Of a stretch of DNA of 6,939 nt, positions 1 to 6,939 are shown piece after piece. A model generated the notes under the pieces. That model was not told the DNA's origin, searched no databases, and saw nothing but the letters and a program-made list of their open reading frames with translations. Position numbers and translations under genes: made by a program. Location of the stretch: positions 1 to 6,939 of the forward strand of contig PMJA01000150.1 of NCBI GenBank assembly GCA_003158415.1, written 5' to 3'. This DNA is from Methylobacter sp. GTDB lineage: Bacteria; Pseudomonadota; Gammaproteobacteria; Methylococcales; Methylomonadaceae. Position 1 is the first letter of the stretch. Each line of letters opens with the position of its first letter.

Positions 1-1599
1 TATTTGATAGTTAATATTTTTGCTGATGCCCTTGGCTGTGCCGTGAGGGTCATGAATAACATTAATCATGGCCGAAAGAATGGTGTTGATGTTTTCGGGT
101 TTAATTGCGATATCGTCTGGAGGAGGCGCTATGACTGGCTCTGACTCATCAGTGCTGACGGTGTTTTTTACCAGAAAAGGCGTGACAACTTTGCCTTTAT
201 TGGCCAGTGTGGCGGTTGCCTTGGCAAGTTGTATCGGCGAGACCTGAAGATATCCCTGGCCTATTCCGGTAATCAGCGTTTCTCCGGGGTACCAGGACTG
301 ATTGTGTTGATGGCGTTTCCACTCTTTTGAGGGCAGTAAACCAGGCTTTTCGCCGGATAAATCAATGCCGGATTTTTCACCGAAGCCGAATTTCTGTAAA
401 AAACTGTGCATGTGGTCGATGCCCAGCATGGATGCCAGACGATAAAAGTAAACGTCGCAAGATTCGGTAATGGCCCGGCTTAAATCCACCGAACCATGAC
501 CGCCTTTTTTCCAATCGCGATATTGGTGACTCACGCCGGGCAATTGATAGAAACCAGGGCAGTTGAGTCTTTGCTGAGGATTGACAGCCTCATATTCGAG
601 ACCTGCCAGCGCGATAAACGGCTTGATGGTAGAACCGGGCGGATATAAACCACGCAACGCCCGATTATAGAGTGGTTGGTTTTCAGACGCTTGCAACGCT
701 TGGTAGGCGTCATTAGCTATGCCGACCACAAAAGGATTGGGATCAAAACCCGGACGGCTGACGAAAACCAAGACACCGCCGGTTTTGACATCAATGGCGA
801 CTACCGCGCCATTGAACGTTCCCAACGCATCGTAAGCCATTTTTTGTAAATCAATGTCCAGCGTCAAATAAAGGTTGGCGCCGGGATCAGGACTGACTTC
901 GTTCAAGGTATTAAGCAGCCGGGCCTGGACATTGGTTTCTATTTCCGCATAACCGGTTTTGCCGTGCAGTTCGGTTTCATAAGAACTCTCTACGCCCAAT
1001 TTGCCGATATGCGTCGACCCCCGATATTCGGCCAGCGGCAATTCCTTGAGTTCGGCCTCGTTAATACGGCTGACGTAGCCGATGACATGCGCGGCCAAAT
1101 CAGCGTAGGGGTAATGCCTAACCAGACGCGTATGGATATCGACGCCGGTGAAATAAGGCCGAACTACGGCAAACTTAGCCAGTTCTTCATCATTCATGCT
1201 TAATAACAGCGGCGTGCTGACAAAGCGTTTTTGGCGTTTGCGCAGTTTTTGGTATTGCTCGATTTTTTCATCAGGTATCGCCAGCAGTTTTTGCAAGCGT
1301 GATAAAGTGTCATCCATGTCGATGATTTGTTCCGGGATGAGTTCCAGACTATAAGACGGCCTATTTTCGGCCAACACTTTGCCGTGCCTATCATAGATCA
1401 TACCCCGGTTAGGAACCAGGGGCACGATTTTGATGCTATTGTCTTTGGCCAGCGACGAATAATGTTCGTGACCGACGATTTGCAGGTAAATAAGCCGGAC
1501 AATCAGCCCCGACGTTAACAGCATAATAGCAATAAAAGCGGCGACTATACGGTTGCGAAACAGGCGGCTTTCTACGGAATGATCTTTAATGACATACAT
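1..1599 (-). CDS. mrdA: Penicillin-binding protein 2 (elongasome transpeptidase), 3'-truncated by window edge
   Basis: Class B penicillin-binding protein that cross-links new peptidoglycan in the lateral wall, working in the periplasm with RodA and MreBCD. The frame is open from an ATG at 1599 to base 1, giving 533 codons with no stop. E. coli PBP2 has 633 residues, so about 100 C-terminal residues, including the KTG/KSG motif, lie outside. Visible parts are a short cytoplasmic N-terminus, one membrane segment at about residues 18-38, the non-catalytic domain opening with VPNRGMIYDRHGKVLAEN (62-79), the nucleophile motif STIK (Ser323, Lys326; within PPGSTIKPF), and the second motif SCD (380-382; within ESCDVYFY). 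The Ser-to-SxD spacing of 57 residues fits the family. The start lies 12 nt after the mreD stop. Its upstream sequence (CGCGGATT) is only a weak ribosome-binding site, so translational coupling to mreD is likely. RodA (mrdB) is the expected next gene but is not in view. Identity is firm. Confidence 0.96.
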   Translation of the reverse strand, partial: MYVIKDHSVESRLFRNRIVAAFIAIMLLTSGLIVRLIYLQIVGHEHYSSLAKDNSIKIVPLVPNRGMIYDRHGKVLAENRPSYSLELIPEQIIDMDDTLSRLQKLLAIPDEKIEQYQKLRKRQKRFVSTPLLLSMNDEELAKFAVVRPYFTGVDIHTRLVRHYPYADLAAHVIGYVSRINEAELKELPLAEYRGSTHIGKLGVESSYETELHGKTGYAEIETNVQARLLNTLNEVSPDPGANLYLTLDIDLQKMAYDALGTFNGAVVAIDVKTGGVLVFVSRPGFDPNPFVVGIANDAYQALQASENQPLYNRALRGLYPPGSTIKPFIALAGLEYEAVNPQQRLNCPGFYQLPGVSHQYRDWKKGGHGSVDLSRAITESCDVYFYRLASMLGIDHMHSFLQKFGFGEKSGIDLSGEKPGLLPSKEWKRHQHNQSWYPGETLITGIGQGYLQVSPIQLAKATATLANKGKVVTPFLVKNTVSTDESEPVIAPPPDDIAIKPENINTILSAMINVIHDPHGTAKGISKNINYQI

Positions 1600-1611
1600 A
1601 ATCCGCGCGAG

Positions 1612-2100
1612 CTATCTCATGCGTCGCGACAAACGCACATAGCGCAATGCGCCATAAACCAGCGGCCAGACCAGTGTACCGGTAAAAACAGGCAGCCAGA
1701 AAGCCGCGTGCAGTTGTGCGGGGTGTTGCAGGTTTTTGATAAAAAAGAGCAATAGTTGCGACAACAACAGGCAGAAAAAGATAAACAGGCCCTGTTGTAA
1801 TAACGGAAATTGACGCAATTGTTTGTGCAGCTTAAGGCACAGGTAAATAATCAGCGAGTATGCCAGCGCGTATTGGCCAAGTAACCTGCCGGTCAACACA
1901 TCGGTGAGCAAGCCGAAAGTCCAGGCATGAAAAATACCGACCCGTTCCGGCACGGCCAGCGACCAGTAAATCAAAACCAGCAGCACCCAATCCGGATTAA
2001 GCGCCGCCATGTCTCCCGTCCAGGGCAGGATTCTCAAGCACATCGCCAGCACCATGGTTAATACAATCCGAAAAAATCCGGCGGCGTTATTTGTCTGCAT
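1612..2100 (-). CDS. mreD: Rod shape-determining protein MreD
   Basis: Small integral inner-membrane protein of the elongasome, which partners MreC. From the ATG at 2100 it is 162 residues, the same length as E. coli MreD. The sequence is almost wholly hydrophobic, with about five or six membrane segments (roughly residues 10-26, 37-50, 54-70, 74-90, 102-122, 133-152) and a basic C-terminus ending RLSRRMR. The family hallmark is present: NPDWVLLVLIYW (35-46), followed by GLLTDVLTG (63-71) and LLGQYALAY (73-81). An upstream in-frame ATG at 2139 would add 13 polar residues inside mreC, but I prefer 2100 because it matches family length and has a GAAGAG stretch about 10 nt upstream. The first 14 nt overlap the end of mreC, which suggests translational coupling. 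Specific biochemical activity is not known for this family beyond its scaffold role. Confidence 0.95.
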   Translation of the reverse strand: MQTNNAAGFFRIVLTMVLAMCLRILPWTGDMAALNPDWVLLVLIYWSLAVPERVGIFHAWTFGLLTDVLTGRLLGQYALAYSLIIYLCLKLHKQLRQFPLLQQGLFIFFCLLLSQLLLFFIKNLQHPAQLHAAFWLPVFTGTLVWPLVYGALRYVRLSRRMR

Positions 2101-2977
2101 GCGTATTGGTCTCTTCGTTGTTTGTTGTCGGCTTGGCAATAAGCGGCACCGGCGTTGAGTCGCTCCAGACTATCATCAACTCCCGGTTACGATCCAGCAA
2201 GGCTTTTGGGGTGGCAGTAATGGTAGCGAAAGCCTTGTTGGGTTGCGAGGTAAATTCATCAACGACAGCCACCGGATAACCTTGCGGAAAAGTGCCGCCC
2301 AAGCCTGACGTGATCAGCAAGTCTCCGGGCCGTATATCGGCATTGCCAGGTAAAAACGGCAGCACCAACCGGTTCGGCTGGCCGCTACCGACGGCGATGG
2401 TTAATAAGCCGTTACGATTGACCTGCACGGGAATGGCATGGTTCGGGTCGGTGATCAGCATAATCTCCGAGGTGAACGGCAACGCCCGAAAAACCTGCCC
2501 GACTACGCCGTTGGCATCCAATACCGGCTGTTGCGGGTGTACGCCAAAACGCGTACCTTTGTTGACAACCACGATATGTTCATAAGGCGCCATATTGACG
2601 GATAACAATTCGGCGACCAGCACCTGCTCTCCGAGCTTATACGAATTTTCCAATAACGCATGCAAACGGATGTTTTCATTTTCCAGTGCGGCGAATTTAA
2701 GCAGCCTCGCCTGGTGTTCGAGTTGTTCTTCGCGCAGCCTTTCGTTTTCCTTTTTTAAGGTTCGATATGAGCTTATCGAATCGGCAGTCTGTTCAACCAG
2801 AACGGTGGGTAAATCAACCAGATATTTTAACGGGTCGACAAAAAATGATAAGGTTGCACGCAATGAATCCAGGCGCGGCGGGCTTTTGTATTCGGTTGCA
2901 AGCAGCGCAGTCGAGACAATGACGGCGACCAGCAAGCGGGTATTGATGGATGGGCCGGTGGCAAATAAAAGTTTTAT
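2087..2977 (-). CDS. mreC: Rod shape-determining protein MreC, apparent non-canonical AUA start
   Basis: Bitopic inner-membrane protein whose periplasmic part binds and activates PBP2 and links it to MreB/MreD. With the start placed at the ATA at 2977 it has 296 residues: a basic, conserved lead-in (KLLFATGPSINTRLL, 2-16), a membrane segment at about 15-29, a coiled coil at about 62-112 rich in E, R, K and L, and then the double beta-barrel domain (about 119-270) with GVVGQVF, DPNHAIPVQV and ITSGLGGTFPQGYPVAVV. E. coli MreC is longer (367) because of a low-complexity C-terminal tail that is absent here; the C-terminus ends NTHADK. The frame closes upstream at TGA 2993-2995, and no ATG, GTG or TTG lies between that stop and 2935. 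A TTG at 2935 would give 282 residues but loses the conserved N-terminus and has no Shine-Dalgarno. Gene identity is very sure; the start codon is the uncertain part. Confidence 0.93.
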   Translation of the reverse strand: MKLLFATGPSINTRLLVAVIVSTALLATEYKSPPRLDSLRATLSFFVDPLKYLVDLPTVLVEQTADSISSYRTLKKENERLREEQLEHQARLLKFAALENENIRLHALLENSYKLGEQVLVAELLSVNMAPYEHIVVVNKGTRFGVHPQQPVLDANGVVGQVFRALPFTSEIMLITDPNHAIPVQVNRNGLLTIAVGSGQPNRLVLPFLPGNADIRPGDLLITSGLGGTFPQGYPVAVVDEFTSQPNKAFATITATPKALLDRNRELMIVWSDSTPVPLIAKPTTNNEETNTHADK

Positions 2978-2985
2978 AGCGGGTG

Positions 2986-2989
2986 CCTC
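2986..2989 (-). promoter_or_regulatory. Shine-Dalgarno of mreC that points to the AUA codon
   Basis: The minus strand reads ACGAGG then CACCCGCT then ATAAAA. The GAGG core is 8 nt from the ATA at 2977-2975, a standard initiation spacing. The alternative TTG start at 2935 is preceded by CCATCAATACCCGC, which has no purine-rich core. This site therefore favours initiation at or next to the ATA. Confidence 0.6.
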
Positions 2990-3032
2990 GTATCAGTTAA
3001 AAGTGCGGAGACAGCGAAAGCCGAAGAAATCA

Positions 3033-3043
3033 CCACGAAAGAC
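3033..3043 (+). repeat. Extra short copy of the CCACGAAAGAC repeat unit
   Basis: CCACGAAAGAC occurs here in the same orientation as in the left arm of the larger inverted repeat (3125-3135) and inverted in its right arm (3188-3198). It lies between that palindrome and mreC. It may be a degenerate remnant of the same repeat family; at 11 bp it is too short to prove this. Confidence 0.4.
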
Positions 3044-3113
3044 TTAACCTTGTATTGCCGTATCTTGAGGTCATTTCCGAAAAATAACATCCGCTCAAGG
3101 ATCTGATCCGTAG

Positions 3114-3200
3114 AAAAACACAGTCCACGAAAGACACGAAAAAAGTAGTCGAAAGAATGTGTTGGCTATTTCTTTCGTGCTTTTCGTGTCTTTCGTGGAC
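3114..3200 (-). terminator. Possible intrinsic terminator or attenuator after mreB
   Basis: Read in the mreB direction, the 20-bp stem formed by 3200-3181 and 3142-3123 is followed, after TGTG, by five U residues (3118-3114) and then CU. Nothing similar follows the stem on the other strand, so the arrangement is directional for mreB transcripts. The stem is only about 45% GC, its loop is long, and the U-run starts 4 nt late, so termination is probably partial if it occurs. The same hairpin could instead protect the 3' end of the mreB message. mreCD-mrdA would then need read-through or a promoter in the gap; I found no convincing -35/-10 pair in 2978-3122. Confidence 0.4.
3123..3200. repeat. 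Palindromic interspersed repeat with 20-bp perfect arms, between mreB and mreC
   Basis: The arms 3123-3142 (GTCCACGAAAGACACGAAAA) and 3181-3200 are exact reverse complements. Inside them, after a 7-by-3 internal loop, CGAAAGAA (3150-3157) pairs with TTCTTTCG (3170-3177) around a 12-nt loop. The unit is built from iterated CACGAAAG / GACACGAAAA words. I know this kind of element from memory as a dispersed non-coding palindrome in many bacterial genomes, where it yields spurious reading frames such as HERHEKHER. No transposase and no clear target-site duplication flank it. It occupies the 292-nt gap between mreB and mreC, which is usually much shorter. Being in this family of dispersed repeats is an inference; the palindrome itself is seen directly. 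Confidence 0.85.
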
Positions 3201-3269
3201 AATCCTTCTGGTAGATTCATTATTAAAAATCACCTAAGTAACCGGAATAAGCGATTTAACGAAGATGGT

Positions 3270-4480
<1,211 letters not shown>

Positions 4481-4495
4481 TTTTGAATTTTAACT

Positions 4496-4501
4496 AGGGA
4501 G
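4496..4501 (+). promoter_or_regulatory. Ribosome-binding site of gatC
   Basis: AGGGAG lies 6 nt before the ATG at 4508 (spacer ATAAAT). It is a strong Shine-Dalgarno and fixes the start of gatC as the ATG encoding MSLTADEV. Confidence 0.85.
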
Positions 4502-4507
4502 ATAAAT

Positions 4508-4795
4508 ATGTCGTTAACGGCAGATGAAGTAAACAAGATTGCGCACTTGGCGCGTTTGGGTATAGACAAACAGGATATAACCTCATACACCAAAGATTTG
4601 TCAGGCATGCTGGATTTGATGACCCGGATGAGCGAGTTGAATACCGACGATGTCGAGCCTATGGCTCACCCCATGGATCAGTCGCAACGGTTAAGAGCCG
4701 ATGTGGTCGCCGAACCGAATAATCGCGAAAAATTTCAGGCCATAGCGCCGCAAGTCGAAGCGGGACTTTATCTGGTTCCGAAAGTGATAGAGTAA
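4508..4795 (+). CDS. gatC: Asp-tRNA(Asn)/Glu-tRNA(Gln) amidotransferase subunit C
   Basis: Smallest subunit of the cytoplasmic GatCAB complex. It wraps around the GatA-GatB interface and stabilises GatA rather than catalysing anything itself. It has 95 residues, the usual family length. Family landmarks are the N-terminal helix with [12 protein letters not shown] (8-19), the helix ending in [21 protein letters not shown] with the diagnostic VEPMAHP, the LRADVVAE segment, and the C-terminal [16 protein letters not shown]. It is the first gene of the gat operon, with a strong ribosome-binding site, and is followed after 5 nt by gatA. Start and identity are both secure. Confidence 0.97.
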   Translation: MSLTADEVNKIAHLARLGIDKQDITSYTKDLSGMLDLMTRMSELNTDDVEPMAHPMDQSQRLRADVVAEPNNREKFQAIAPQVEAGLYLVPKVIE

Positions 4796-4800
4796 ACATA

Positions 4801-6252
4801 ATGCACACTAAAACACTAACAGAACTCTCTCTGGGTCTGCGTTCGGGGGCGTTTTCCAGCGTAGAGCTGACGCAGACGTTTTTGCAGCGTATTTCACAGC
4901 ATCAGGATCTCAATGCTTATATTACCGTCACCGAAGAGTTAGCCTTGCAGCAGGCACTAGCCGCCGACGTGCGCTTGGCTAACGGCACGGCTGATTGTTT
5001 GACCGGCATACCGATAGCCCAAAAAGACATATTTTGTACGCTGGATGTTAAAACCACCTGCGGTTCCAAAATGCTAGACAACTTTATTGCGCCTTATAAC
5101 GCCACCGTCGTGGAAAAACTGAATCAATCGGGTGCGGTAATGTTGGGCAAGCTCAATATGGACGAATTTGCGATGGGTTCATCCAATGAAACCAGTTATT
5201 ACGGCGCGGTAAAAAATCCCTGGAATATCACTACGGTTCCGGGCGGTTCCTCCGGCGGTTCGGCGGCGGCGGTTGCGGCTCGGTTGGCGGTCTGCGCCAC
5301 CGGCACCGATACCGGCGGCTCCATACGCCAGCCTGCGGCCTTGTGCGGCATCACCGGCTTAAAACCCACTTACGGGCGCGTATCCCGCTACGGCATGATC
5401 GCTTATGCCTCCAGCCTGGATCAGGGCGGCCCCATGACCCGCAGCGCCGAAGATGCGGCGATTGTGTTGCAAACGATGGCCGGATTCGATGCCAAAGACT
5501 CCACCAGCGTCGACCTGCCTGTACCGAATTACAGCGCCGAGCTGAATAACTCGCTGGCGGGCTTGAAAATAGGCTTGCCCAAGGAGTTTTTCAGCGACGG
5601 TTTAAACAGCGATGTGGCGGCGGTGCTGGCAACGGCTATCGACGAATATCGCAAACTGGGCGCGGAAATTATAGACATCTCCATGCCTAATTTAAAGCTG
5701 GCCATCCCGGCTTATTATGTTATTGCCCCTGCCGAATGCTCCGCCAATCTGTCGCGTTTCGATGGCGTGCGTTACGGTTATCGCTGCGAAAACCCTAAAG
5801 ATTTGACTGATCTTTACACCCGCTCGCGCGGCGAAGGTTTCGGCAAGGAAGTTAAGCGCCGCATACTCATGGGCACTTATGCTTTATCGACGGGTTATTA
5901 CGATGCTTATTACCTTAAGGCGCAAAAAATCCGCCGCTTGATTAGCGACGATTTCAAAAACGCGCTGGCAAAAGTCGATGTGATTATGGGGCCGGTCACG
6001 CCGACCACCGCTTTCGGCATCGGCGAGAAAATGGACGATCCGATAGAAATGTATTTATCCGACATTTACACCATCGCCATCAACCTGGCCGGTGTGCCTG
6101 CCATGTCCATTCCCGCCGGATTTGTCGCGGGTATGCCGGTCGGCTTACAGCTGATCGGTAGTTATTTTGCCGAAGATCGCTTGTTGAACATCGCCCACCA
6201 GTATCAACAAGTTACGGATTGGCATCAACAGACCCCCAACGGTTTTGAATAA
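4801..6252 (+). CDS. gatA: Asp-tRNA(Asn)/Glu-tRNA(Gln) amidotransferase subunit A (glutaminase)
   Basis: Amidase-signature enzyme that hydrolyses glutamine; the ammonia is channelled to GatB for amidation of mischarged tRNA. It has 483 residues, typical for GatA. The Ser-cisSer-Lys triad is intact: Lys75 in GIPIAQKD, Ser150 in the PGGSSGGS loop, and Ser174 in [10 protein letters not shown]. The spacing equals that of S. aureus GatA (Lys79, Ser154, Ser178) shifted by four residues. The amidase signature continues as [19 protein letters not shown] (180-198). Later conserved segments include [16 protein letters not shown] and the C-terminal [14 protein letters not shown] followed by MPVGLQLIG. 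The ATG is 5 nt after the gatC stop with no clear Shine-Dalgarno, so translation is probably coupled to gatC. The stop overlaps the ribosome-binding site of gatB. No defect is seen. Confidence 0.98.
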   Translation: MHTKTLTELSLGLRSGAFSSVELTQTFLQRISQHQDLNAYITVTEELALQQALAADVRLANGTADCLTGIPIAQKDIFCTLDVKTTCGSKMLDNFIAPYNATVVEKLNQSGAVMLGKLNMDEFAMGSSNETSYYGAVKNPWNITTVPGGSSGGSAAAVAARLAVCATGTDTGGSIRQPAALCGITGLKPTYGRVSRYGMIAYASSLDQGGPMTRSAEDAAIVLQTMAGFDAKDSTSVDLPVPNYSAELNNSLAGLKIGLPKEFFSDGLNSDVAAVLATAIDEYRKLGAEIIDISMPNLKLAIPAYYVIAPAECSANLSRFDGVRYGYRCENPKDLTDLYTRSRGEGFGKEVKRRILMGTYALSTGYYDAYYLKAQKIRRLISDDFKNALAKVDVIMGPVTPTTAFGIGEKMDDPIEMYLSDIYTIAINLAGVPAMSIPAGFVAGMPVGLQLIGSYFAEDRLLNIAHQYQQVTDWHQQTPNGFE

Positions 6253-6256
6253 GGAG
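6251..6256 (+). promoter_or_regulatory. Ribosome-binding site of gatB overlapping the gatA stop
   Basis: AAGGAG begins within the TAA stop of gatA (6250-6252) and sits 6 nt before the ATG at 6263. It is a strong site that fixes the gatB start and places ribosomes finishing gatA directly on it. Confidence 0.85.
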
Positions 6257-6262
6257 CACGTC

Positions 6263-6939
6263 ATGGAATGGGAAACAGTTATCGGCCTGGAAATTCACAC
6301 CCAATTGGCCACAAAATCGAAAATATTTTCCGGCGCGCCTACCGCTTACGGCGCGGAACCGAATACTCAGGCTTGCGCCGTCGACTTAGGCTTGCCCGGC
6401 GTGTTGCCGGTATTGAACGAGGAAGCCGTGCGCATGGCGGTCATTTTCGGCATGGCTATCGAAGCGCATATTGCGCCATATTCGGTGTTTGCACGGAAAA
6501 ACTACTTTTATCCCGATCTGCCTAAAGGCTATCAAATCAGCCAGATGGATCATCCTATTGTCGGCATCGGGCATTTAGATATAGACGTGGATGGCGTTAC
6601 TAAACGCATCGGCGTCACCCGCGCCCATTTGGAAGAAGATGCCGGCAAATCGCTGCATGAGGATTTTCACGGCTTGACCGGCATCGACTTAAACCGCGCC
6701 GGTACGCCGCTGCTGGAAATCGTCTCCGAACCGGATATACGCTCCGCCAAAGAAGCCGTTGCCTACATGCGCAAATTGCATGAATTGGTGCGCTACCTGG
6801 GTATTTGCGACGGCAATATGCAGGAAGGTTCGTTCCGTTGCGATGCCAATGTATCTGTACGCCCCAAAGGCCAACAGGAATTCGGCACCCGCGCGGAAAT
6901 TAAAAACATCAACTCCTTTAAATTCGTGGAAAAAGCCAT
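6263..6939 (+). CDS. gatB: Asp-tRNA(Asn)/Glu-tRNA(Gln) amidotransferase subunit B, 3'-truncated by window edge
   Basis: GatB uses ATP to activate the side-chain carboxylate of Glu-tRNA(Gln) or Asp-tRNA(Asn) and transfers ammonia from GatA onto it. The frame runs from the ATG at 6263 to the window end, giving 225 codons plus 2 nt, a little under half of the usual 475-480 residues. The visible part is the catalytic cradle domain: [20 protein letters not shown] (4-23), [46 protein letters not shown] sequence (here [12 protein letters not shown]), and the signature [20 protein letters not shown]. The end reads [17 protein letters not shown]. The C-terminal helical and tRNA-binding YqeY-like tail domain is outside. 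Which tRNA is the substrate in this organism cannot be told from here: many gammaproteobacteria with GatCAB also have GlnRS and use the complex for Asn-tRNA(Asn). Confidence 0.97.
   Translation, partial: MEWETVIGLEIHTQLATKSKIFSGAPTAYGAEPNTQACAVDLGLPGVLPVLNEEAVRMAVIFGMAIEAHIAPYSVFARKNYFYPDLPKGYQISQMDHPIVGIGHLDIDVDGVTKRIGVTRAHLEEDAGKSLHEDFHGLTGIDLNRAGTPLLEIVSEPDIRSAKEAVAYMRKLHELVRYLGICDGNMQEGSFRCDANVSVRPKGQQEFGTRAEIKNINSFKFVEKA

Noticed and set aside
964..1518. Plus-strand open frames opposite mrdA
   Set aside because: They lie entirely within the well-supported mrdA frame on the other strand and show no recognisable domain.
2101..2139. Upstream start of mreD at 2139
   Set aside because: It adds 13 residues from deep inside mreC. 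The ATG at 2100 gives 162 residues, equal to E. coli MreD.
2091..3047. Plus-strand open frames opposite mreC
   Set aside because: Antisense shadows of mreC with low-complexity Ser-rich translations; no start signals.
3099..3109. Small palindrome GGATCTGATCC near the repeat
   Set aside because: Only a 5-bp arm with a one-base centre, which cannot form a hairpin as such and is likely by chance.
3030..3233. Minus-strand 67-codon reading frame containing HERHEKHERN and FVSFVD in the mreB-mreC gap
   Set aside because: It is the translation of the palindromic repeat (both arms read through). It has no ribosome-binding site or family resemblance, and such peptides are a familiar artefact of this repeat type.
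5343..5549. Plus-strand 68-codon frame within gatA
   Set aside because: A +1-frame shadow inside the amidase signature region; the gatA frame is intact.

Overview
The window is an ordinary chromosomal housekeeping locus from a Gram-negative bacterium, most likely a gammaproteobacterium. Two divergent operons meet in a short AT-rich gap. On the minus strand, reading leftward from about 4316, are mreB, mreC, mreD and the first 533 codons of mrdA (PBP2), the core of the rod-shape elongation machinery. On the plus strand, from 4508, are gatC, gatA and the first 225 codons of gatB, encoding the tRNA-dependent amidotransferase GatCAB. MreB and MreD are close in length and sequence to E. coli MreB and MreD. 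The back-to-back mreBCD / gatCAB order is also known from Pseudomonas. The interspersed repeats (CACGAAAGACACGAAA type and AAGGCACA/GCCTTTCGCC type) make me lean towards a methanotroph of the Methylococcales, but that is an impression from memory and cannot be proven here.

Region by region: 1-1599 is mrdA, cut by the left edge before its third active-site motif. 1612-2100 is mreD, and it overlaps the end of mreC by 14 nt. 2087-2977 is mreC. Its conserved N-terminus can only be reached from an AUA codon at 2977 that has a well-placed Shine-Dalgarno sequence; the nearest conventional alternative is a TTG at 2935. 2978-3269 is a 292-nt gap holding a perfect 20-bp inverted repeat with a U-run on the mreB-sense side. 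3270-4316 is mreB. 4317-4507 is the divergent control region with a small repeat cluster. 4508-4795 gatC, 4801-6252 gatA and 6263-6939 gatB follow with tight spacing.

How the genes work together: MreB filaments, the MreC/MreD membrane proteins and the transpeptidase PBP2 form the elongasome that inserts lateral-wall peptidoglycan. GatA releases ammonia from glutamine, GatB activates and amidates mischarged Glu-tRNA(Gln) and/or Asp-tRNA(Asn), and GatC holds the two together.

I see no previously undescribed system here. The points worth a second look are regulatory: the apparent AUA start of mreC, and the hairpin repeat separating mreB from mreCD-mrdA. Together they could lower MreC/MreD/PBP2 output relative to MreB.
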